From: Nematostella vectensis
Lineage: Eukaryota > Cnidaria > Anthozoa > Actiniaria > Edwardsiidae
Reading direction: 5' to 3'
NCBI RefSeq assembly: GCF_932526225.1
Contig: NC_064043.1
Coordinates: forward strand, 1,695,501 to 1,759,500
DNA: 64,000 bases
Both the position numbers and the translations under genes were made by a program. Shown piece by piece: positions 48,913-64,000 of the stretch (within the stretch, counting starts at the first letter, position 1; each line of letters opens with the position of its first letter). The notes under the pieces were generated by a model. It was given only the letters and a program-made list of their open reading frames with translations, had not been told where the DNA came from and ran no database searches.

Positions 48913-49317
48913 ATGGCCGCCGTTGTGCAAGCACACGCTTTTTTTTTCTCCGAGTACGCTGAAAGCCTAGAGCCAAATGTGAAGGATCGATACCCGAAAA
49001 AAGTTTTATTGTGTCAAGGGATCGACCCCTACACATTAAAAAAGAAAGATTGTGTGTCGGATTTCGATAAATTTCCCAAAGTCGAGTTCCTCGACATCTC
49101 GAATAACCGAGCAGCGAAATATAATCTATTGATTTATAGAATTCTGCGCTCCAGAAAGCCGCTACCAATGCTAAAAACATTAGGGAATGTTTTGGGAACA
49201 TGCATCATTGGAAAACAAATAGTATTTAGAGATCAACAAGCATTTTACGAAGTGATTTTTAACAACTGTTCTCGGCATCTTTTTGTAAAATCGCTTACTC
49301 GATCAATCCGCGTATGA
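48913..49317 (+). CDS. unrecognised gene, first exon(s)
   Basis: The open frame runs 134 codons from ATG 48913 (MAAVVQAHAFFFSEYAESLE). The part up to about residue 65, with DRYPKKVLLCQGIDPYTL, resembles the start of uncharacterised SWIM-zinc-finger-type proteins common in cnidarians and fishes; I rely on memory for this. After FLDISN the reading loses that likeness, so the frame may be intron read-through or a retrocopy remnant. No strong donor was placed. It is head to head with the fusion gene. Confidence 0.4.
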   Translation: MAAVVQAHAFFFSEYAESLEPNVKDRYPKKVLLCQGIDPYTLKKKDCVSDFDKFPKVEFLDISNNRAAKYNLLIYRILRSRKPLPMLKTLGNVLGTCIIGKQIVFRDQQAFYEVIFNNCSRHLFVKSLTRSIRV

Positions 49318-50073
49318 GGAAAATGTGAAGAAATAATATTATCAACAGTCAAAACTGTTATTTCCCAGCTGACGATGTCGAATGCCGAAGCCATTTTCAA
49401 AGATTTTATTCCCGGTTCTATTGCCGTTGAGTTTTTGAAAGGTGACTTCACTCTTTAAACCACTTCCGCTCATCTCACTTCCGTCCACCTCTGCTCAAGA
49501 CGCTAGCGGCAGAAACTTTAGCGAGAGTTTCATCCCTTGTCTCTTTTTACTAGGTATGCCGTGACACGGAAGCCACTTCGCAGTTGAGACGGCCGTTAAA
49601 CTGATAACCAATGAGAGCGCCAGAAAGCACCGGGCGCCGAAAAAGTAGACACAAGAGATACAAACGCACCAAAAATAATCAACAGCGCAAAGCTAAAAAA
49701 ACAACTCTAACTTTATTCAAAATGTAGAGGTGAGCTCCCTGTGGCATAACCGCACACTGCCAGCAATGTGAGGCGGTATTGACCAAATGTGATTTGATTA
49801 CTGTAGGTTCATTAAATATGCGAGCATAAAGTGGTGGTGAAACATCCCGGTGATCGAATTTGTAGAGGTGGGTTCCCTGTGGTTATGCACCGGGGGCGAC
49901 TGGATACGTGAAGGTGAAAAAGCACAAGAGAAACGATGGACTTATGCTTTATTTACATACACACATGCACTATCAATACAAAGTTCATTCAGGTGTTCGA
50001 CACTGTTTTTCAGACGTCCCGTAGAGAGTGTCCCTCTCTTGATTTGAGGGGGTCTCCCCGCGATCGGTGGGGT
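49318..50073. other. spacer between unrecognised gene and RUVBL1 3' end
   Basis: Contains two diverged copies (about 49722-49757 and 49859-49893) of TGTAGAGGTGRGYTCCCTGT. A minus-strand frame starting at about 49400 (MASAFDIVSWEITVL) ends at a possible donor (GA|GTAAGC) but cannot be assigned. RUVBL1's 3' UTR lies just left of 50074. Confidence 0.4.
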
Positions 50074-57310
<7,237 letters not shown>

Positions 57311-60300
57311 ATGAAAATGATGGTGGAACGAGCTCTTACAAATATTCCGCAAGGTGAGATTATATACGACTAAATTATCTCTCACATACATACCATATAC
57401 CCCCATTTTACAATCAAATAAAATTCTTCGGGTTTAGCGTGTAATGAGGACAATAGCGAGGCGACTTTCTTGTAAATGTCGTCGCAAGATAAGATAAAAT
57501 CTGTGCCTCACTTCCGCGAATGGGTCGAACTGGTATTCACCAGCCTATTCGGCCTGGGAAGGTTTCTCTTAAAATGACAATGACTAAAATTCTCTTAAAA
57601 TGACAAAGTGTGTTTGTGTGTTGTGTGAGGGATGGGGTCTTTCTATTCCTGTCTTTTTAAGCATTGTTTAAGATATTCAGTACTATCTGGTGTATAATAT
57701 GTAAAGTAATACTTTATGGACCTAAATGCACCTACTTGTGTACTTGATAGGTTATGCTGCTGCAGTGGAAAATGTAAATACAATACCACAAGATATTTTG
57801 GCAGAAGTGGTTAGTATAAACTAGCACATTTTAGCCAATGCAACTTTGTCAACACCCAGGGGGGTCTTCAGGGTAAAAAAGATAGGGATGCTTGTCGGGA
57901 AATTCGATACATACCGCTAAAAAATACTGGCACACCAAAAATTGCTACCCTAAAAAAATACCCAAGAAGCCTATTTTTCCTCGGATACTCCCTAGGCCTT
58001 TCAGGTCGACATGGGAAGAACCCCCCCCCCCCTTTCCCGGGTCAACACACTTTGTATTGGTTGCAAGGTCCAGTTCACACTATTACATCCAAGTAACATA
58101 ATGCACTTGTCATTTAAAACCCCCATTCCATGGTCCCAGGGAAGTGTAGGGTTAACGTGAGGGCTTAAAGAACTAAAGAACAAGAAGCTGTCCTGAAGGA
58201 TAGGGGAATCGACAGTTTTTGACTCTAAGACTTTTCCCCACCATGGGGGCTTAGGGACAAATGAATAACATAACAAATGTACTTTGCAAAAGTCATGTCA
58301 GTCAGTTTCTGGCTTGAGACTCTTTCTCTTCTGTAGCAAGCAATTCCATGTATCAGCATGTGGCAAGCTGCATGGCGGAATGTGCAAAAATAAATATAAA
58401 TGATAACTTATGCCTGATGAAGATAATTTTTTTTTTTTTTGGTAACTGTTATCTTCATTGTTATATTACTATTAGTGTTAAATTTGCTAAAGGGCCTATG
58501 GTACTATCTATTGAGACCGTTGCTAGGGAAATTTGTTTGTATTATAAAAGCTTTGTTTTTTTGTCAAATCTCTTGGAACTTTCAACATAAGTGTCTTAGA
58601 CATAAATGACACAAGTGATGATGTATCTGACCCCTCCCAGAACAGAACAGAAAAAAATATTTGGAGAAGCTACTGTTCAAATCTAACATCATATTTTTTG
58701 CAGAAATATTTTAACATCACTATTTTCTAAAACTTCACACATCCAATTTGCGAAATTTTGATACCCCTAGAAATGGCAAATTTTTATGTTCTTCGAAAAC
58801 CACATTTGGTAATAACTTTTTTATTTCTTCAAAAATCCTATGTGCTAAGTTGTTAGGGATTGGTAATATCAATGGTTTGAGTGAAAAAAATTCACAATTG
58901 TTGTAAAATGTTCAAAATTAACATGTTTTTCTTGTGTGGAAATGGCTGCCATCTTGTTTTTTCACTTGGATTTCATCTTGGATTTGGTAGGAGTTAATGA
59001 GGCAAACAGGTGCGGGTAGTTTGAGTGTAAGAATCTAATTACACTCAAACATCATGCAAAAAACACGCAAAATTCACACAGAATTTGCACACAAAATGTT
59101 AAGTTTGTGCCCCCCCATCAGAAAATCCTAGGTATGCACCTGTACTTGTACATATTTTGTACTTTCAGATATCAACATATCAACATTATGTTTATCTCTA
59201 CTGTAAATTTCATTTATTTAATTCATTTCATTAATTTATAGTGCCAAGATGTGGCTTTGTTTCTTCAATACAAGATAACTCAGATACCTTTGGATCGCTA
59301 CAAAAAGGTAACAATTTAAACTACTAGAACAAGAAACAGCATAGTTTGATTCCTGATTAAAATGGCCAAACCCAGCTCCCATCTGTTTTTTCTATAGAAA
59401 CTCCAAGAGATGGAACTACAATGTGACCCCAAAACAGTTTTTAATGTAATAAGTTATGTTTTTAGGTGAGTTATTTATTAAATGTGTAATAAATGCATAA
59501 TGTATTGTCAATAACTCAAGAATTTCATATAATATCCTTAGAATTTTTACACATCATTGCTTCTCATCTTTTGGTATGCTTTCATTTCACAAATTGTAAA
59601 TCCTGTTTGAAAAGCACAATACATGATGTAGGAATTTCGAAGTTTACAGTCAAGAACAGAATGTATGACAAAAGAGTTAAATCTGATTGAAAACAAAAAA
59701 GAGATTTTACTTCATAATATATTTTGACTGTCTAGAACTCCAATAGCAAAATGAATTTTACTCCTGGTGCATTTCAGATCAACAGGGAAAATTAATTGTT
59801 CAGTATAAAAGAGATTTTACTTCATGATATATTTTCATTGTTAGAATACCAATAGCAGAATGAATATTACTCCTGATATATTTCAGATCGGCAGGGAAAA
59901 AAAATTGTTCAGTAGATCAGCTGATATCTGAGTTGAACTCTTCTATGCTTTGGAGTGTGTCATCATTAGCTGTCATAAAGCGTATCTGGACTGAACAGGT
60001 ATGTAGGTTGATATACAGAAGACAAATACAAGTTAAGAATAACTGGGTATTAAACATTTATACAGGCTTGTTACGTTTTTTCGTCCAATAAATGAGTTAA
60101 ATACCCTGCATACCTGTCTGCTCTCCTGTATTACAGTAGGTGGAAGTATCAAAATTTTGGACCTCTTCTCCTGCTCTACTGTATTACAGTAGGTGGAAGT
60201 ATCAAAATTTTGGACCTCTTCTCCTGCTCTACTGTATTACAGTAGGTGGAAGTATCAAAATTTTGGACCTCTTCTTCTGCTCTACTGTATTACAGTAGGT

Positions 60301-63214
60301 GAAAGTATCAAAATTTTGGACCTCTTCTCCTGCTCTACTGTATTACAGTAGGTGGAAGTATCAAAATTTTGGACCTCTTCTCCTGCTCTACTGTATTACA
60401 GTAGGTTGAAGTATCAAAATTTTGGACCTCTTCTCCTGCTCTACTGTATTACAGTAGGTGGAAGTATCAAAATTTTGGACCTCTTCTCCTGCTCTACTGT
60501 GTGTAGCATCAGATCTCCAACTTTTAGTGTTTTTTATTGCTTCAGAAAAATCCTCCATACAAACTCATTGATGAAAAATGATAATTCCTCGTGTAGCGCT
60601 AGTGTGTGCGAGAGCTTCATGAATGGCAAATGTCTGCTGAGTGCTGCTTGGCTTAATAGCAGGAAAGCCAATTAGCTGCTTTAGCTTGCGAGCCCCCCTG
60701 TGAGAGTACCTCCCCCCCAAAAAAATTCTGAAGCCTCAAGATTTTCTAGGGTTGACAGGTATGATCCTGAGGGGGGGAGATTTTGACTCTGGACACCTTG
60801 AAAAATCAGTGCCCCCTGGCTTAAAAAACAAACAGGATTTCAGTAGGGCTCATAAAACAAATTAGAGCCCCCCCTTAGAGGGCCCCCTTTTTGGTGGTTA
60901 AATTTTGTGCGCCCCTCCCCCCTTCCCCAAAACACTCCCTTATGCCATCAGTCAGATTGAAGTGTAAAGTGTACAAATTTTATAATCTTGACATTACCTC
61001 AGACATAACCTGGGTCCCAATGACATCCACCAGCTTACTAATTAATTAATTAATTAATTAATTAATTAATTAATTAATTAATTAATTAATTAATTAGTTA
61101 ATTAATCAATTGATTAATCAAGCAATTAATCAATTAATTGATTGATTAATTAATCAATTAATCAATCAATTAATTTTAAAGCATTTTATTTCTAAAAATA
61201 AGACTTTGTTAAAAACACCCTTAAAAAATCTTGCCAAAAAATATTGTAGATGCTTGGGATAGCAGTGGCATATCGCCGCCTTATACACTATTACGCACAT
61301 CAGTATTTGTAAGAAATAAGACCCGCTCACATGCGTTCACCAGAGATTGACAATAAAAAGTAATGACCAACATTCAGTGTAAATGATCTGCAACATCAGC
61401 TCTGCGCAAGGCTAGTTTATGCTTCAGTTTCTACACCACCTGAAGGCTCTATAATAATTTCGCTTTTATAACAACTATTATTGTGCAAGTTACCTAAGCT
61501 GAAAAAAGTATGATAAAAACTTTTAATTAAAAACTAGGCTCTTTTTGTTCTAAGTTTGACTTTTCTTTCAGTGACTTTTGTCTAATTTCTTGTTTTTATT
61601 TTTATTTTTGTCTAAATCCTTTTTTAGTTGAAGCTGTAGTTTTCATTTGCAATGTTGTCCTCTTTTTATGAATGTGTTTTAGATAGATGTTCGAATGAAC
61701 ACTTGTTCGTTTTTCAGTTGTCCGGCTGTCCGGTTGTCTTTGTTGAGATCTAAACATTTCTTTTATCAACCACCACATATTGATCCAGAAAAGGGTGTCA
61801 TTTCATTTTAAAATTGCCGTATGCAATACACTTTTGTACCCTTTTTCATCTTGCCCATCTACAAATTTTACGACATGACAAAATAATCAATAGTCTATTT
61901 TGTGCAGTGAACGTGCCCTTTTTTGCTTTATTACAAAATGTGATTCCTTTGACACAAATATATCCACATGATTTCACCAAAAGTTACTTAACTTATATCA
62001 TCTAACTGACAAATGCAAAATAGTACTTGTCCGTCCTGTGGAATGGCTAGAAGCTGTAGGCATTTATTTTACCCCGCTTTAGGCTCCTGTAGTACATCTG
62101 CGGCATGACCCCTGACCATTTTTACTTGTCTAAAAACTAAGTTACTTGGTGGCAAGATCAAATGTCTTGTTATTGATAGACAGTTCTAGCTTTACTGTTA
62201 TGCCAGACAAAATCTCTTACTATTGTAATATATATATATATATATATATAGTGTTGGTTTGAGAAAAATACAAACTACATAGGTTTCCCTACAGGTCTGT
62301 TTCGGGGTTGCCCACTCATCCCCTGATGAGTGGGCAACCCCACTCATCTATATATATATATATTTTTTTTTTTTTGCTGCAACAGGGCAAGTTCATCTGC
62401 AGTCCTGATCTGGCCAAAACATTAAACGTCGGACAAGTAAGTCTTATCACGCTCGCTTCCTTCTTTTATACGAAAGGAATTTGAGTACCTTCTATGGGAA
62501 GCTCTTTAATACTTTTTAAAACAGTATTCTATTTAAAGTTGTGGAGTTTTGTTTTCGATCTTTAAAAACATTTAGTATAGATTAAAGTTATCTTAAATTA
62601 TCGTTTAATTTAATTAAGGTATTTCAAATTAACACTTAACTTAATTAAGGAATATTTAATCCCGTTAATTAAGTGGAGTGTTAATTTCCTATAATAAATA
62701 AATTCTAACTGTTTTCCTCCCACACATGACGCTTATTCATTTAGAGCCAAAGTGTTAATTTGTTTTTAAACAAATAAAAATATATGAGCCCCTTGTCACT
62801 CTAGAATTAGATGCCCAGGGCGCTAAACAAACATTTACAGTATTCTGTAGTATGAGCCCCTGTTCAGTGAGTCTGGAATCCTAGACAAACACATGCTTTC
62901 TTCATTAAGATATATCTCATTTGCTCCGACCAAGGCCTAATGCTCAGAATGTCTGCTAAAATGCTCTGTTTTCACAAGGGCGTAAAGCATATCATTTCAA
63001 CCTTGCGCTGATTCACCTTTGACTTGCTTTGTTCTAATGGCAGTTGGTGGACATGGGATGGAAGCTGAGTATGGGCATGAGTTCCAGTTCTTGTCGTAGT
63101 CTCAATGCTCCTTTCATCACAGCTGCCATTACGGTAGCCAGCCCATCCGGCGATCTTACTACCAAGTCTCTGGAGATGACTATCCTTGAATTTAAGGTGA
63201 TGGTTGATAGCTAA
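57311..63214 (+). CDS. COMMD6: COMM domain-containing protein 6-like
   Basis: Seven exons in phase: 57311-57353, 57751-57809, 59242-59307, 59398-59465, 59887-59998, 62386-62436 and 63044-63214 (TAA 63212-63214), 189 aa. The C-terminal COMM domain is recognisable: TLNVGQLVDMGWKLSMGMSS, SCRSLNAPF, then TTKSLEMTILEFK, closest in memory to COMMD6 (LVDFQWKLGMAVSS). COMMD proteins form the Commander complex with CCDC22/CCDC93 and act in endosomal recycling and NF-kB control. The N-terminal helical half (residues 1-130) is longer than in human COMMD6. The reading stops soon after EFK; EFK|GTGATG could instead be a donor, with a last exon outside the window, because the usual C-terminal strand looks cut short. 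The exon 4 donor GTGAGT and exon 5 acceptor TTTCAG were chosen over alternatives because only they keep the frame. Confidence 0.8.
57856..58040. mobile_element. G-run-ended MITE, 8-bp target duplication
   Basis: Flanked by GTCAACAC at 57848-57855 and 58041-58048. Ends are CCAGGGGGGTC and CCCTTTCCCGG with a long C run. It lies in COMMD6 intron 2 and is similar in design to the elements at 42.7 and 43.2 kb. Confidence 0.75.
58049..59241 (+). other. COMMD6 intron 2 remainder
   Basis: About 1.2 kb of mostly AT-rich sequence with a T run at 58428-58440. No additional exon, RNA gene or clear mobile element. Confidence 0.5.
59700..59925. repeat. about 115-bp tandem duplication across the exon 5 acceptor
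   Basis: AAAAGAGATTTTACTTCATR begins two copies (about 59696 and 59810). Both end with a CAG acceptor, then AGGGAAAA and AATTGTTCAGTA. Only the second continues into COMMD6 exon 5. Confidence 0.85.
60128..60500. repeat. 53-bp minisatellite
   Basis: Seven copies of TATTACAGTAGGTGGAAGTA plus 33 more bases, in COMMD6 intron 5. Each unit holds CTGTATTACAG and AGTAGGTGG, which resemble weak acceptor and donor motifs. Confidence 0.95.
61036..61175. repeat. (TTAA)n microsatellite
   Basis: A pure run of ATTA/TTAA units for about 60 bases, then variants with ATCA and TTGA. Confidence 0.95.
62304..62341. repeat. perfect 17-bp hairpin between (AT)n tracts
   Basis: Arms GGGGTTGCCCACTCATC and GATGAGTGGGCAACCCC are perfect complements around CCCT. 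Minus-strand flank reads ..ACCCC GAAA CAGACCTGTA, resembling the right half of a hammerhead (GAAA, then ACAG..CTGU, then A). Confidence 0.85.
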
Positions 63215-63261
63215 TGTCAAACGCAAACTAATGATGTGCGTGAAGTGTGTGGAGGGAGTGC

Positions 63262-64000
63262 CCCACACCCACCTCCCCTCCCTTGGCTGTCGAAAGTGGG
63301 TCATTTCTTATTGAAGAACCGTCAAATTCCATCCTTTTCCCCCCTCCTCCCCACCTCCCCTCCCTTGGCTGTCGAAAGTGGGACATTTCTTATTGAAGAA
63401 CCGTCAAATTCCATCCTTTTCCCCCCTCCTCCCCACCTCCCCTCCCTTGGCTGCCAAAAGTGGGTCATTTCTTATTGAAGAACCGTCAAATTCCATCCTT
63501 TTCCCCCCTCCTCCCCACCTCCCCTCCCTTGGCTGCCAAAAGTGGGTCATTTCTTATTGAAGAACCGTCAAATTCCATCCTTTTCCCCCCTCCTCCCCAC
63601 CTCCCCTCCCTTGGCTGTCGAAAGTGGGTCATTTCTTATTGAAGAACCGTCAAATTCCATCCTTTTCCCCCCTCCTCCCCACCTCCCCTCCCTTGGCTGC
63701 CAAAAGTGGGTCATTTCTTATTGAAGAACTGTCAAATTCCATCCTTTTCCCCCCTCCTCCCCACTTCCCCTCCCTTGGCTGTCGAAAGTGGGTCATTTTG
63801 TTTTGAAGAACCGTCAAATACCACCCTTTTTCCAACTCCCCCTCCCCTCCCTTGGCTGCCAAAAGTGGGTCATTTCTTATTGAAGAACCGTCAAATTCCA
63901 TCCTTTTCCCCCCTCCTCCCCACCTCCCCTCCCTTGGCCGCCAAAAGTGGGTCATTTCTTATTGAAGGACTGTCAAATTCCATCCTTTTCCCCCCTCCTC
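63262..64000. repeat. 82-bp minisatellite, continues past the window
   Basis: About nine copies of an 82-bp unit (CCCTCCCTTGGCTGTCGAAA; ATTGAAGAACCGTCAAATTC; CCCCCCTCCTCCCCACCTC). It starts about 50 bases after the COMMD6 stop. One unit (63800-63850) is diverged. Confidence 0.95.

Larger units (their letters stand above)
60501..62385 (+). other. COMMD6 intron 5 remainder
   Basis: C/G-run-rich stretch at 60690-60930 (possible old G-run elements), (TTAA)n repeat at 61036-61175, and (AT)n tracts around the hairpin at 62304-62341. No coding exon seen. Confidence 0.6.

Noticed and set aside
49382-49451. Minus-strand first exon beginning MASAFDIVSWEITVL
   Set aside because: Has a possible donor, but no continuing exon or family likeness. 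It would also run into the unrecognised plus-strand gene.
59770-59800. Use of the first COMMD6 exon 5 acceptor copy
   Set aside because: After the first copy the frame leads into intron sequence, and only the second copy continues into the conserved coding part.

Overview
The window is animal nuclear DNA, most likely from an anthozoan cnidarian (a sea anemone of the Nematostella type). Genes are intron-rich with GT..AG junctions. The set includes a fused DHQS-like/O-methyltransferase gene (the arrangement known from the sea-anemone sunscreen pathway), a malate synthase, a P2X7-ballast-like protein, a VEGF/PDGF-like ligand, a BRICHOS precursor, RUVBL1 and COMMD6. I joined exons by hand from reading frame, splice-site phase and family knowledge; no search was run.

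Layout. 1-915 (+): last exons of a P2X7-ballast-like gene with an in-frame TAG. 1715-3380 (-): first four coding exons of malate synthase, the rest missing or beyond the left edge. 6460-11180 (+): five-exon BRICHOS precursor. 12290-18024 (-): five-exon VEGF/PDGF-like ligand whose introns are filled with minisatellites. 18777-21372: large 33-bp satellite. 22293-22601 (-): small secreted cysteine-rich protein. 23.2-29.5 kb: gene-poor. 29543-32227 (-): pieces of a C-type lectin gene with a PAN-like exon. 33981-48713 (-): seven-exon DHQS-like/O-methyltransferase fusion (931 aa) with a 9.9-kb first intron full of small transposons. 48913-49317 (+): first exon of an unnamed gene, head to head with the fusion gene. 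50074-56962 (-): complete 14-exon RUVBL1 (455 aa). 57311-63214 (+): COMMD6, head to head with RUVBL1. 63262-64000: 82-bp minisatellite running off the end.

The most unusual feature is that minisatellites sit on exon-intron boundaries. In the fusion gene a 43-bp array carries about 22 extra copies of the exon 3 splice donor. In RUVBL1 a 63-bp array carries five extra copies of the exon 8 splice acceptor. COMMD6 has one duplicated acceptor, and the lectin gene has an exon duplicated inside a 28-bp array. Other points of interest are G-run-ended MITE-like insertions with 8-9 bp target duplications, hammerhead-ribozyme-like motifs, a TFEB/USF-type E-box in the fusion-gene promoter, a cysteine-rich tail on the BRICHOS precursor, and a VEGF-like domain that lacks much of its cystine knot.
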